A stretch of 64,000 nucleotides of DNA from Bradyrhizobium sp. CB2312 (GCF_029714425.1 NZ_CP121668.1:7275501-7339500), one strand, 5' to 3'. Positions 8,115 through 17,515 are shown, counted from the stretch's first letter. The notes: generated from the letters alone by a model not told the origin. Numbers and translations: made by a program.

Positions 8115-9503
8115 ATGACAATCACGTTACCTGCCGCCGCGCGCGAGCCCGACCATCCCATTGCCGACGGCCTTCCGGTCACGCAGCGGCGCTGGGCGAT
8201 TGCCGCGATCTTCACCGCGCTGGCGATGGCCTCGCTCGACACCGCGATTGCCAACATCGCCCTGCCTGCCATTGCCGCCGACCTGCACGTCACGCCGGAG
8301 CAGTCGGTCTGGGTCGTCAACGTCTACCAGATCGCGCTGGTCGCGACGCTGCTGCCGCTCGGGGCGCTCGGCGAAATCGTCGGACACCAGCGCATCTATC
8401 TCGGCGGCCTGATCCTGTTCACCATCGCTTCGCTGTTCTGTGCGGTGGCGTGGTCGCTCGACAGCCTGCTGGTCGCACGCGCGCTGCAGGGCCTCGGCGC
8501 GAGCGGCATCATGAGCGTCAACACGGCGCTGGTGCGCTTCGTCTATCCCGGACGGATGCAGGGCCGCGGCTTCGGTCACAACGCGCTGGTGGTCGCGACC
8601 GCCTTCACCTTCGGACCGTCGATCGCCTCCGCCATCCTCGCGGTCGGGCCATGGCCGTGGCTGTTCGCCGTCAACATCCCGTTCGGCCTGGTTGCGACCG
8701 GCATCGGCTTTGCGATGCTGCCGAAGACGCCGCGGGCCGATCACGGCTTCGACTTCCTCGGCGCGCTGCTCGCCGCCGCCTGCCTCGGCCTGTTCATCAC
8801 CGGCATCGGCAGCGCCGCGCATAATCTGTCGCCGGTCGTCGTCGGCATCGAGCTGATTGCGGCCATCGCGCTCGGCTTCATCCTGACGCGCCGGCATGCC
8901 GATCATCCAGCGCCGATGCTGCCGATCGACTTGTTCGGCCGGCCGATGTTCGCGCTGTCGGCGGCGACGGCCGTGTGCTCCTTTGCCGTACAGGGCCTCG
9001 CCTTCGTTTCGCTGCCGTTCTATTTCGAGGACGTGCTGGGACGTTCGCAGGTCGAGACCGGCTTCTTCATGACGCCGTGGCCGCTGGTGGTCGGCATCAT
9101 GGCGCCGATCGCGGGCCGCCTGTCCGACCGCCATCCGGTGGGCCTATTGGGCGGCATCGGCCTCGTGCTGCTCGGCATCGGCATGGCGCTGCTCGCGCTG
9201 CTTCCGGCAAGCCCGAGCATCCCCGATATCGTCTGGCGCATCATGATCTGCGGCATGGGCTTCGGCTTCTTCCAGGCACCGAACATGAAGGCGCTGATGG
9301 GAAGCGCGCCGCCACATCGCAGCGGTAGCGCCTCGGGCATCGTCGCCACCGCCCGCCTGACCGGACAGACGACCGGTGCCGCGCTCGCCGCGGCCTGCTT
9401 CGCCATCGCCGGACACAACGGCGCAACCGTCGCGCTGGCGCTCGGCGCCGGCTTTGCCGCGCTCGGCGCCGTGATGAGCTTCCTGCGGCTCGCGGTGAAG
9501 TAG
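8115..9503 (+). CDS. MFS transporter, DHA2-type (14 TM) exporter
   Basis: 462 aa from the ATG at 8115; open reading continues upstream, but that part does not look like protein. The opening segment MASLDTAIANIALPAIAADL carries the LDTTIVNVALP-like signature of the DHA2 drug:proton antiporter family, with many hydrophobic helices after it. The loop after helix 2 (LGEIVGHQRIY) matches the family A motif. It probably exports small toxic compounds. It is divergent from the dehydrogenase on the minus strand and convergent with the radical SAM gene, so it appears monocistronic. No regulator lies beside it. Confidence 0.85.
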   Translation: MTITLPAAAREPDHPIADGLPVTQRRWAIAAIFTALAMASLDTAIANIALPAIAADLHVTPEQSVWVVNVYQIALVATLLPLGALGEIVGHQRIYLGGLILFTIASLFCAVAWSLDSLLVARALQGLGASGIMSVNTALVRFVYPGRMQGRGFGHNALVVATAFTFGPSIASAILAVGPWPWLFAVNIPFGLVATGIGFAMLPKTPRADHGFDFLGALLAAACLGLFITGIGSAAHNLSPVVVGIELIAAIALGFILTRRHADHPAPMLPIDLFGRPMFALSAATAVCSFAVQGLAFVSLPFYFEDVLGRSQVETGFFMTPWPLVVGIMAPIAGRLSDRHPVGLLGGIGLVLLGIGMALLALLPASPSIPDIVWRIMICGMGFGFFQAPNMKALMGSAPPHRSGSASGIVATARLTGQTTGAALAAACFAIAGHNGATVALALGAGFAALGAVMSFLRLAVK

Positions 9504-9507
9504 GCTC

Positions 9508-11124
9508 TCAGGCCAGGTGCCGGGCGGCCGTCGTGTCGATCGCCGCTGCCGCCGGCACGACCGGCCCATCGTCGATCGCAGCGAGGCGCCCATCGATGGC
9601 CTCGATCACCTTGTGCGAGAACGGGCCGAGATGCGCATAGGCCGCAATCAACTGCACCGCGATGCGCGCCGATGAGGTGTCGCGCTTGGCGCAGTTCATG
9701 AAGGTCTGCCACAACGGCCCGCGCGCCTCCGGAATGGCGGTGACCACGCGGTGCACCGTCTCCATCGCGCCGACCCGCGAGCGGATGTCGCCCTCGGCGA
9801 GCTCGTGGCGCTGCCTCGAGCGGTCGAGCAGGCTCATCAGCTTGTCGACACGGCCGGCATAGGCGGCCGGGCTGTAGATATGCTCCAGCACCCGCTTATA
9901 ATCGGTCAGGATGTCGCGCAACGGGCGGACCGGATCGAAGTTGATGCCGGCCGTGCACTGATCGGCACCGATCGTCGGCGCCACATCGTGGCCCGGATGC
10001 AGCCGGCCTTCGCGCTCGAGCCGGCGCGTGAGCTGCGTGTTCGGCAAGGCATAGAGCAGGCCGACCATGGCGACGGGAATCGCCGCCTCCTCGATGAAAT
10101 CGATCATCGCCTCGGCCATCGAGACCTTCTCGTTGTCGAAGCCGACGATGAAGCCGGCGGTGACCAGGATGCCGGCGGCGTAGATCTTGTGGATGCTCTC
10201 GGCGATGTTGCGCCGTGTGTTCTGCTTCTTGCGCATCGCGACCAGAGTTGCCGGATCGGGGCTCTCGATGCCGACGAAGATGCCGAAGAAGTTTGCGGCG
10301 CCCATCAGCTCCAGCAATTCAGGATCGTCGGCGAGATTGACCGAGGCCTCGGTCGATAGCTCGAAGGGGTAGTTGTGGGCGCGCTGCCATTCGGCGAGCC
10401 GGGGCAGGAACTGCCGCAGCGACTTCTTGTTGCCGATGAAATTGTCGTCGACGAAGTCGAGATGGCCGCGGTAGCCCATGTTGTAGAGCGTCTCGAGCTC
10501 GACGAACATCTGCTCGGTCGTCTTGGTCCTGGGCACGCGGCCGTAGAGCTCGATGATGTCGCAGAACTCGCAGGTGAACGGGCAGCCGCGTGAATACTGC
10601 ACACCGAGATAGAGGTAGTCCTCGAACTTCAGGAGGTCGAAGCGCGGCACCGGCGTCTTGGTGACGTCGGCCTGGAATTTCGGCGCGGTGAAGACGCCGG
10701 AGCGCTGCCCGCTCTCCCAGGCCGCGAGGAATTCGTCGATGACGCCCTCGGCCTCGCCGAGCACCCGGAAGTCGGCCTTCTCATAGATGTGCGGGCTGGA
10801 GGTCGGATCGGGACCGCCGACGACCACCGGCTTGCCGGCCGCGCGGCAGAGTTCGATCAGGCGCAGCGTGTCGGCCTGCTGCGGCAGCATGCCGCCGGTG
10901 AAGACCACATCGGCCCAGGCGAGATCCTCGTCACCGAAGGCCTGCGTGTTGCAATCGACCAGCCGGACGCTCCAGTCCTTGGGCAACATCGCGGCGACCG
11001 TGATCAAGCCCAGAGGCGCGGCGGGACGCCGCACGCCCATCAGCTTGCAGGATTCGCCAAAACTCCAGAACGACTCCGCCGTGAACAGCGGATAGAGCAT
11101 CAGTACGTTGCAGGGGCTTGGCAC
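9508..11124 (-). CDS. B12-binding radical SAM protein (HpnP/HpnR-like superfamily)
   Basis: 538 aa from a GTG at 11124 that has an AAGGAG ribosome binding site; an upstream ATG at 11181 lacks one. Residues 1-150 resemble a cobalamin-binding domain, with VVVGGPDPTSSP as the glycine-rich part. The radical SAM cluster motif is RGCPFTCEFCD, followed by FVDDNFIGNKK and GIESPDP, and the C-terminal part resembles DUF4070. This architecture is shared with hopanoid methylases and other class B radical SAM methyltransferases. The order of motifs is close to HpnP, but the sequence differs enough that hopanoid methylation is not claimed. No hopanoid genes lie in the window. Confidence 0.82.
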   Translation of the reverse strand: MPSPCNVLMLYPLFTAESFWSFGESCKLMGVRRPAAPLGLITVAAMLPKDWSVRLVDCNTQAFGDEDLAWADVVFTGGMLPQQADTLRLIELCRAAGKPVVVGGPDPTSSPHIYEKADFRVLGEAEGVIDEFLAAWESGQRSGVFTAPKFQADVTKTPVPRFDLLKFEDYLYLGVQYSRGCPFTCEFCDIIELYGRVPRTKTTEQMFVELETLYNMGYRGHLDFVDDNFIGNKKSLRQFLPRLAEWQRAHNYPFELSTEASVNLADDPELLELMGAANFFGIFVGIESPDPATLVAMRKKQNTRRNIAESIHKIYAAGILVTAGFIVGFDNEKVSMAEAMIDFIEEAAIPVAMVGLLYALPNTQLTRRLEREGRLHPGHDVAPTIGADQCTAGINFDPVRPLRDILTDYKRVLEHIYSPAAYAGRVDKLMSLLDRSRQRHELAEGDIRSRVGAMETVHRVVTAIPEARGPLWQTFMNCAKRDTSSARIAVQLIAAYAHLGPFSHKVIEAIDGRLAAIDDGPVVPAAAAIDTTAARHLA

Positions 11125-11401
11125 GTCGACGGAACTCCTTTTGACTCGGGCGCAGTGTAGCAAAGAGCCATCGTCTTGCACCCCGGCAAATGGACCAAAC
11201 TATGGTCGGTGCCATGCGAGGGAACCTGCAAACGTCGCTCCAAGCCGGAGAATTAGCGCACCGGGAAAGGTAGCTTACCCGCCCACCGGGGGCGAGGCAA
11301 AACACCGCGGGTGCCCCAATCTTCCCGCAGGCGCGAGAATCTTCGATAGTTGCCCCTCAGACTATTGATTTGAACAGTTCCAATTTGCCGGACACATTGC
11401 G

Positions 11402-11438
11402 CCCCTGAGTCCAATCGGTGGATTGGGCCAATCAGGGG
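11402..11438 (+). promoter_or_regulatory. Hairpin overlapping the ribosome binding site of the molybdenum hydroxylase operon
   Basis: CCCCTGA (11402-11408) can pair with TCAGGGG (11432-11438), and inner arms GTCCAATC / GGATTGGGC extend the stem imperfectly. The right arm includes the purine-rich sequence just before the ATG at 11445. Folding would hide the ribosome binding site, so translational control is possible. Confidence 0.35.
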
Positions 11439-11444
11439 ACTGCG

Positions 11445-11894
<450 letters not shown>

Positions 11895-11905
11895 AGGAGC
11901 CGCCC

Positions 11906-14092
11906 ATGAACAAGCACATCTCTCCCAAGATGAACCGCCGCGCCTTCGTCATCGGCACCGCCGCTGTCGGCGCCGGCCTTGCGATCGGCCTCGATCTCCC
12001 GTTCGGTGGCCCCACTGTGGTCCGCGCGGCCGATGGCTCGCCGGAGGTCAACGCCTGGGTCGTGGTCCGGCCCGACGACACCGTGGTGATCCGCATCGCC
12101 CGCTCCGAGATGGGCCAGGGATCGCTGACGGGCCTGGCCCAGCTCGTCGCCGAGGAGCTGGAATGCGACTGGACCAAGGTCACCACCGAATATCCGACGC
12201 CGGGCCAGAGCGTCGCCCGCAAGCGCGTCTGGGGCGATTTCTCGACCGGCGGCAGCCGCGGCATCCGCTCCTCACAGGACTATGTCCGCAAGGGCGGCGC
12301 CACCGCGCGCGTGATGCTGATCGAGGCCGCCGCCAATGAGTGGAAAGTGCCGGCCTCCGAATGCACCGTCGCCAACGGCGTCATCACCCATACGCCATCG
12401 GGCAGGACCACGACCTACGGCAAGGTCGCTGAAGCTGCGGCGAAGCTGACGCCGCCGGCCGACGTCAAGCTGAAGGATCCGAAGGACTGGAGGCTGGTCG
12501 GCAAGGGCGTCAAGCGGCTCGACACCGCCGACAAGACCACCGGCACCATGATCTACGGCATCGACGTCAAGCTGCCGGGCATGCTCAACGCCGCGATCAA
12601 GGACTGCCCGGTGTTCGGCGGCAAGCTGAAGAGCTACGACGAGTCCAAGATCTCCGGCATGAAAGGCGTCAAGAAGGTCGTCAAGGTCGGCGATACCGCG
12701 GTCGCGGTCGTGGCCGACACCTGGTGGCACGCCAAGACCGCGCTGGAAGCGCTGCCGATCGTGTGGGACGAAGGCGAGAACGCAAAAGTCTCCAGCGAGT
12801 CCATTGCGAAATGGCTGGCCGAAGGCCTGAACAACGACCAGCCGGCCTATGTCGGCAACAAGAACGGCGACGCCAAGGCCGCGATCGCCGGCGCCGCCAA
12901 GAAGGTCGAGGCCGTCTACAGCTATCCCTACCAGAATCACGCCACCATGGAGCCGATGAACGCTACCGCGCTCTACACGGCGGACAAGTGCGAGGTCTGG
13001 TGCGGCACGCAGAACGGTGAAGCTGCCTTCGCGGCGGTGCTGGAGGCCTCCGGCCTGCCGGCGGAGAAGTGCGACGTGCACAAGGTGATGCCCGGCGGCG
13101 GCTTCGGCCGGCGCGGCCAGACCGACTATGTCCGTCAGGCGGTCATGGTCGCCAAGCAGATGCCGGGCACGCCGATCAAGCTGTTGTGGTCGCGCGAGGA
13201 GGACATGGCGCACGGCCGGTATCACCCGATCACCCAGTGCAAGATGACCGGCGCGTTCGACGCCAACAACAATCTGGTCGCCCTGCACTACCGCCTGTCC
13301 GGCCAGTCGATCCTGTTCTCGCTGCGCCCCGAAGCGTTGCAGAACGGCATGGACCCGGCCGCGTTCCAGGGCGTCGCCCAGTCCGGCGAGGCCGCGTTCG
13401 GCTATTCGGTGCCGAACCTCTTGATCGAGCATGCGATGCGCAACCCGCACGTTCCGCCCGGCTTCTGGCGCGGCGTCAACGTCAACCACAACGCGATCTA
13501 CATGGAATGCTTCATGGACGAGCTGGCCCAGGCCGCAGGCCAGGACCCGCTCGAATTCCGCCGCAAGCTGATGGGCAATCACCCCAAGCATCTGGCGGTG
13601 CTCAATGCCGTGGCCGAGAAGATCGGCTGGACCACGCCGGCGCCGCAGGGCGTCTATCGCGGCATTGCGCAGGTGATGGGCTATGGCAGCTATGTCGCCG
13701 GCGCCGCCGAGATCTCGGTGACCGACGGCAGCAAGATCAAGGTGCATCGCATTGTCGCCTCCACCGATCCCGGCTACATCGTCAATCCGGCGCAGGTGGA
13801 GCGGCAGATCGCTGGCTCCTTTGTCTATGGCCTCTCCGCCCTGTTCTACGGCGGCTGCACCGTCAAGGACGGCAAGATCGAGCAAACCAACTTCGACACC
13901 TACAATTCGATGCGCATCAACGAGATGCCGAAGGTGGAGTCGGTGATGGTGCCGAGCGGCGGATTCTGGGGCGGCGTCGGCGAGCCGACCATCGGCGTTG
14001 CGGCGCCGGCAGTGCTCAACGCCTATTTCGCCGCGACGGGCAAGCGGGTCCGCTCGTTCCCGCTGCGCGACCAGAACATCACCTTCGCTTAA
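11906..14092 (+). CDS. Molybdopterin-binding catalytic subunit of a molybdenum hydroxylase
   Basis: 728 aa with a twin-arginine-type N-terminus (NRRAFVIGTAAVGAGLAIG), so it is likely exported folded with its cofactor. The ribosome binding site AAAGGAGC precedes the ATG. Family features include EMGQGSLTGLAQLVAEEL, MPGGGFGRRGQTDY and, near the C-terminus, GGVGEPTIGVAAPAVLNA with the conserved active-site Glu. The length and signal fit IorB-like enzymes that hydroxylate N-heterocycles or oxidise aldehydes. The substrate is unknown. It is followed at once by a strong hairpin (14101-14130). Confidence 0.9.
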   Translation: MNKHISPKMNRRAFVIGTAAVGAGLAIGLDLPFGGPTVVRAADGSPEVNAWVVVRPDDTVVIRIARSEMGQGSLTGLAQLVAEELECDWTKVTTEYPTPGQSVARKRVWGDFSTGGSRGIRSSQDYVRKGGATARVMLIEAAANEWKVPASECTVANGVITHTPSGRTTTYGKVAEAAAKLTPPADVKLKDPKDWRLVGKGVKRLDTADKTTGTMIYGIDVKLPGMLNAAIKDCPVFGGKLKSYDESKISGMKGVKKVVKVGDTAVAVVADTWWHAKTALEALPIVWDEGENAKVSSESIAKWLAEGLNNDQPAYVGNKNGDAKAAIAGAAKKVEAVYSYPYQNHATMEPMNATALYTADKCEVWCGTQNGEAAFAAVLEASGLPAEKCDVHKVMPGGGFGRRGQTDYVRQAVMVAKQMPGTPIKLLWSREEDMAHGRYHPITQCKMTGAFDANNNLVALHYRLSGQSILFSLRPEALQNGMDPAAFQGVAQSGEAAFGYSVPNLLIEHAMRNPHVPPGFWRGVNVNHNAIYMECFMDELAQAAGQDPLEFRRKLMGNHPKHLAVLNAVAEKIGWTTPAPQGVYRGIAQVMGYGSYVAGAAEISVTDGSKIKVHRIVASTDPGYIVNPAQVERQIAGSFVYGLSALFYGGCTVKDGKIEQTNFDTYNSMRINEMPKVESVMVPSGGFWGGVGEPTIGVAAPAVLNAYFAATGKRVRSFPLRDQNITFA

Positions 14093-14100
14093 AGCAACAT

Positions 14101-14130
14101 GCTGCGGCGGCGCGAGATCGCCGCCGCAGC
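14101..14130 (+). terminator. Hairpin terminator or attenuator after the molybdenum hydroxylase genes
   Basis: A perfect 12-bp stem (GCTGCGGCGGCG / CGCCGCCGCAGC) with a 6-base loop, followed by CTTTCTC. The U tract is short, so termination may be partial. It lies only ten bases before the start of the sulfide-dehydrogenase-like gene, so it may set the ratio between two gene groups. Confidence 0.65.
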
Positions 14131-14139
14131 CTTTCTCAG

Positions 14140-15423
14140 ATGCCCCTGATGACCACGCGCCCGGTGACACGGCGCAATGCCGTGTTCGGCATCACCATGG
14201 CGGCCGCGACGCTGGCGCGGCCATCGATCTTGCGCGCGCAATCCACGGGACGTGTCGTCGTGGTCGGCGGCGGTTTCGGCGGCGCCGCTTGCGCCCGCGC
14301 GCTGAAGCGTGCGCAGGACAATCTGCAGATCATCCTGATCGAGCCCAACGCGGTCTTCACCTCCTGCCCCTTCAGCAACGAGGTGATCGCGGGCCTGCGC
14401 GAGATCGACGTGCAGCAGTTCGGGTACGGCAAGCTTGCCGCCGAGGGCGTCACCGTGGTCGGCCAGGCCGTGACCGCGATCGAACCGGAGCGGCGCAGCG
14501 TCATGACGAGCGATGGCGTCGCGCTGCCCTATGACCGCCTCGTACTCTCGCCAGGGATCGACTTTCATTTTGAGGCCCTGCCCGGCTATGACGATGCGGC
14601 GTCGGAAAAGATGCCGCACGCCTGGAAGGCCGGCGCACAGACGCTGCTGCTGCGCAGGCAGTTGGAGGCGATGGAGGACGGCGGCATGGTTGCCATTGCG
14701 GTCCCTGCCAATCCCTCGCGTTGCCCGCCGGCGCCCTACGAGCGTGCCAGCCTGATCGCGCATTATTTGAAGACGAAGAAGCCGCGCTCCAAAGTGCTGG
14801 TGCTCGATGCCAAGGACAATTTTTCGCAGCAGCGCCTGTTCGAGAAGGCGTGGAAGGAGCTTTACGGCGACATGATCGAGCGCATCGCGCTGTCGCAAGG
14901 CGGCCGCGTCACCTCGGTCGATCCCGTGACCAAAACCATTGTCACCGAATTCGGCAACTACACGCCTGATGTCGCCAACGTCATCCCGCCGCAGCGCGCC
15001 GGCCGCATTGCCGAGATCGCGGGCGCTACGGATGCGACCGGGTGGTGTCCGATCGATCCCGTGACGTTCGAATCGAAGCTCGTCAAGAACATCCACGTCA
15101 TCGGCGACGCCAGCCTCGGCGGCGGCATCCCCAAATCGGCATCGGCCGCGAGCGCGCAGGGCAAGGCCTGCGCCGCGGCGATCGTCGCCCTGCTCGCCGG
15201 CCGCACGCCTGAGACACCCCGGCTGACCGGAGTCTGCTACAACACCGTCGCGCCCGGTTACGGCTTCTCGCTCGCCGGCAACTACCAGCCGAGAGGCGAC
15301 ATCTTTGCCGAAGTTGAGGGCGGCGCGACCAGCCCGGTCGACGCCCCGCGCGAACTGCGTGCCCGCGAGGCCGGGGAAGCGGAGCGCTGGTTTCAAACCA
15401 TCACGGCGGACACGTTTGGCTAG
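14140..15423 (+). CDS. fccB: Flavocytochrome-c sulfide dehydrogenase-type flavoprotein (FccB/SoxF-like)
   Basis: 427 aa; a second ATG at 14149 is equally possible. The N-terminus (TRRNAVFGITMAAATLARP) is a Tat-type signal. The FAD-binding motif is VVVVGGGFGGAACARAL. The two redox cysteines of FccB are visible, in SRCPPAPYERA and TGWCPIDPVTFES. Late motifs HVIGDASLGGG and SASAASAQGKACA also match. Such proteins oxidise sulfide in the periplasm and give electrons to a c-type cytochrome. No dedicated FccA lies beside it, and the next gene encodes SoxX, which could serve or could belong to the Sox complex only. Confidence 0.85.
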   Translation: MPLMTTRPVTRRNAVFGITMAAATLARPSILRAQSTGRVVVVGGGFGGAACARALKRAQDNLQIILIEPNAVFTSCPFSNEVIAGLREIDVQQFGYGKLAAEGVTVVGQAVTAIEPERRSVMTSDGVALPYDRLVLSPGIDFHFEALPGYDDAASEKMPHAWKAGAQTLLLRRQLEAMEDGGMVAIAVPANPSRCPPAPYERASLIAHYLKTKKPRSKVLVLDAKDNFSQQRLFEKAWKELYGDMIERIALSQGGRVTSVDPVTKTIVTEFGNYTPDVANVIPPQRAGRIAEIAGATDATGWCPIDPVTFESKLVKNIHVIGDASLGGGIPKSASAASAQGKACAAAIVALLAGRTPETPRLTGVCYNTVAPGYGFSLAGNYQPRGDIFAEVEGGATSPVDAPRELRAREAGEAERWFQTITADTFG

Positions 15424-15868
15424 AGCATTCCACCATATCGCGACGATGATCGCCGCCGGCCTTGCCTTCGCCTGTCCTGCGAAAGCGGCCGAGCTCGCGC
15501 CCTACAAGATCACCGGCGACGGCATCGCGGAATCCCTCACCGGCTCGCTCGGCGACGCCGCACGCGGCCGAGCGCTGGTGCTGGCGCGCACGACCACCTG
15601 CATCCTCTGCCATTCCGGCCCGTTCCCGGAAACGCGGTTCCAGGGCGACCTCGCGCCTGACCTCACAGGTGCCGGGAACCGCTGGACAGCGAGCCAGTTG
15701 CGGCTTCGACTGGTCGATGCGGCGCGCTTCAACCCGGAGACCATAATGCCGTCCTATTACCGCAACGATGGCCTCGTGCGCGTCGGGCGCAATTTTGCCG
15801 GCAAGCCGATCTTGTCGGCTGCAGAGATCGAGGACATCGTGGCCTTTCTTGCAACGCTTCGGGACTAG
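15416..15868 (+). CDS. soxX: Sulfur-oxidation c-type cytochrome SoxX
   Basis: 150 aa from a TTG at 15416, which overlaps the previous gene and gives a better signal peptide (charged start, then IAAGLAFACPAKAAE). An ATG at 15446 would leave no basic N-region. It carries one heme motif CILCH and the distal Met region TIMPSYYRNDG, with the SoxX-typical ending GKPILSAAEIEDIVAFLATL. SoxX pairs with SoxA, encoded three genes later, to form the SoxAX cytochrome that attaches sulfur substrate to SoxYZ. The assignment is firm; the start is uncertain. Confidence 0.88.
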   Translation: MARAFHHIATMIAAGLAFACPAKAAELAPYKITGDGIAESLTGSLGDAARGRALVLARTTTCILCHSGPFPETRFQGDLAPDLTGAGNRWTASQLRLRLVDAARFNPETIMPSYYRNDGLVRVGRNFAGKPILSAAEIEDIVAFLATLRD

Positions 15869-15872
15869 GTTC

Positions 15873-16340
15873 ATGCCGACCACGCGACGAAAATTCTTGG
15901 GCCTTGCCGGAGGCGTGACAGTCGCCGGGACGATCCCGATCGTCACGTTACGGCCGCTCGAGGCAACGCCGGCGATGCTCAGCACCGCGATCCGCAATGT
16001 CGTCGGCGAAGCGCCGGTGCGCTTCGGCAAGGTGAAGCTCGACATCCCGCCGCTGGTCGAGAACGGCAACACCGTGCCGATGACGGTGAGCGTCGCAAGC
16101 CCGATGACGGCGACCGACTACGTCAAGAGCATCCATGTCTTCAACGAAAAGAACCCGCAGCCGAACATCGGCAATTTCTATCTCAACTCCTCCTCCGGCC
16201 GTGCCCAGGTCTCGACCCGCATCCGCCTCGCCGACACCCAGAAGGTGGTCGCGATCGCCCGCCTGTCCGACGACAGCTTCTGGCAGGCTGCCGCGGACGT
16301 CGTCGTGACGCTGGCGGCCTGCACCGAGGAGCTGAACTGA
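15873..16340 (+). CDS. soxY: Sulfur carrier SoxY with altered C-terminal motif
   Basis: 155 aa with a Tat-type leader (TRRKFLGLAGGVTVAG). The body matches SoxY, including SIHVFNEKNPQPNIGNFYL and STRIRLADTQKVVAIARL. Normal SoxY ends in a GGCGG arm whose cysteine carries the sulfur substrate. Here the tail is VVTLAACTEELN: one cysteine is kept at the expected place, but the flanking glycines are gone and four residues follow. The gene starts four bases after soxX and overlaps soxZ by one base, so the operon is tightly coupled. Either the carrier works with a modified arm, or its partner enzymes differ. Confidence 0.85.
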   Translation: MPTTRRKFLGLAGGVTVAGTIPIVTLRPLEATPAMLSTAIRNVVGEAPVRFGKVKLDIPPLVENGNTVPMTVSVASPMTATDYVKSIHVFNEKNPQPNIGNFYLNSSSGRAQVSTRIRLADTQKVVAIARLSDDSFWQAAADVVVTLAACTEELN

Positions 16341-16657
16341 TGGCCGCGCTCATCAACGTTCCCGCGAAGGCCAGACGCGGCGACATCATCGAGATCCGCA
16401 CGCTGACCTCGCACATCATGGAAACCGGCTTCCGCCATACCGCCGACGGCGCGCTGGTGCCGCGCGACATCATCACCAGCTTCACCTGCCGCTACAACGG
16501 CACCGAGGTCTTTCGCGCCGACCTGTTTCCGGCGATCGCCGCCAATCCGTATCTGTCCTTCTTCACCGTCGTGAAGGAGAGCGGCAAGTTCGAGTTCGAA
16601 TGGATCGGCGACAACGGCTATGCGTCCACCGCGTCGGCATCGATTACCGTCGAATGA
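16340..16657 (+). CDS. soxZ: Sulfur oxidation protein SoxZ
   Basis: 105 aa, the usual SoxZ size, with no signal peptide (SoxZ is exported together with SoxY). Typical parts are PAKARRGDIIEIRTLTSHIM, an ETGFRH segment and SGKFEFEWIGDNGY near the end. It forms the carrier heterodimer with SoxY. The ATG overlaps the soxY stop, and its own end overlaps the soxA start by four bases, which suggests translational coupling. Confidence 0.92.
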   Translation: MAALINVPAKARRGDIIEIRTLTSHIMETGFRHTADGALVPRDIITSFTCRYNGTEVFRADLFPAIAANPYLSFFTVVKESGKFEFEWIGDNGYASTASASITVE

Positions 16658-17433
16658 GACTCTGGCGCGCGATAGCGGCAGCGATACTGCTCGCTGCGGC
16701 CCCTGCTCTGCTCGCCGGTGAAATCCCGCCCGATGCGCGCCGGTCCGGCTACGCCTTCATGGGGCCTGATACCCGTGCGATGCAGGACGACGACACGTCC
16801 AATCCGGGCATGCTGTTCGTGCTCGACGGCGAGGGGCTCTGGAGCAAGAAGTCGGGCAGCGCCGACAAGGCCTGTGCGGATTGCCATGGCGATGCACGCA
16901 GCAGCATGAAGGGCGTCGCGGCGCGCTACCCCGCCTTCGACAAGGCGCTCGGCCGTCCCATCACGCTGGACCAGCGCATCAATCTCTGCCGCGCCAATCA
17001 TCAGCAGGCGACCGCGCTGCCTTACGAGAGCCGCGACCTGCTGGCACTGTCCGCCTTCGTCGCCCACCAGTCCCGCGGCGTGGCGATCACGGCCGGCGAT
17101 GATCCGCAACTCGAGCCCTTCGTCGAGCAGGGCCGCGATCTCTTCATGCAGCGCGAGGGCCAGCTCAACCTCGCCTGCACCAATTGCCACGACGACAATT
17201 TCGACAAGCGTCTTGCGGGCGCGCCGATCACGCAAGCGCAGCCGACCGGCTATCCGCTCTACCGCCTAGAGTGGCAGACGCTGGGGTCGATCGAGCGCCG
17301 GTTGCGCAGTTGCATGACCGGCGTACGCGCCCAGGCCTATGACTACGGCTCGCCCGAGCTGGTCGCGCTTGAGCTCTATCTGATGTCGCGGGCGCGCGGC
17401 CTGCCGATGGAGACGCCTGCCGTGCGTCCCTGA
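16654..17433 (+). CDS. soxA: Diheme cytochrome SoxA
   Basis: 259 aa with a signal peptide (RLWRAIAAAILLAAAPALLA). Two heme motifs, CADCH and CTNCH, place it in the diheme SoxA group. The cysteine that becomes the persulfide heme ligand is visible in RRLRSCMTGVRA, and the ending ELVALELYLMSRARGLPMET is characteristic. With SoxX it forms the periplasmic cytochrome that joins the sulfur substrate to SoxYZ. It is the last gene of the cluster; soxB and soxCD are not in the window. Confidence 0.93.
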   Translation: MRLWRAIAAAILLAAAPALLAGEIPPDARRSGYAFMGPDTRAMQDDDTSNPGMLFVLDGEGLWSKKSGSADKACADCHGDARSSMKGVAARYPAFDKALGRPITLDQRINLCRANHQQATALPYESRDLLALSAFVAHQSRGVAITAGDDPQLEPFVEQGRDLFMQREGQLNLACTNCHDDNFDKRLAGAPITQAQPTGYPLYRLEWQTLGSIERRLRSCMTGVRAQAYDYGSPELVALELYLMSRARGLPMETPAVRP

Positions 17434-17475
17434 GGCGCCAGATTAGGACTAGGCAGGCGTGGCACGGCCGTTAGT

Positions 17476-17510
17476 ATCTCTCCCAAAGAAAATGAATCAA
17501 AGGGAGGGAT
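17476..17510 (+). promoter_or_regulatory. Hairpin that can mask the ribosome binding site of the ABC importer operon
   Basis: ATCTCTCCC (17476-17484) can pair over nine positions, with one G-U, with GGGAGGGAT (17502-17510), across a 17-base loop. The right arm is the ribosome binding site for the GTG at 17516. This suggests control of translation start. Confidence 0.4.
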
Positions 17511-17515
17511 TCGAC

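Noticed and set aside
12272-14170. 632-residue minus-strand frame opposite the molybdopterin subunit
   Set aside because: It shows antisense composition and no ribosome binding site.
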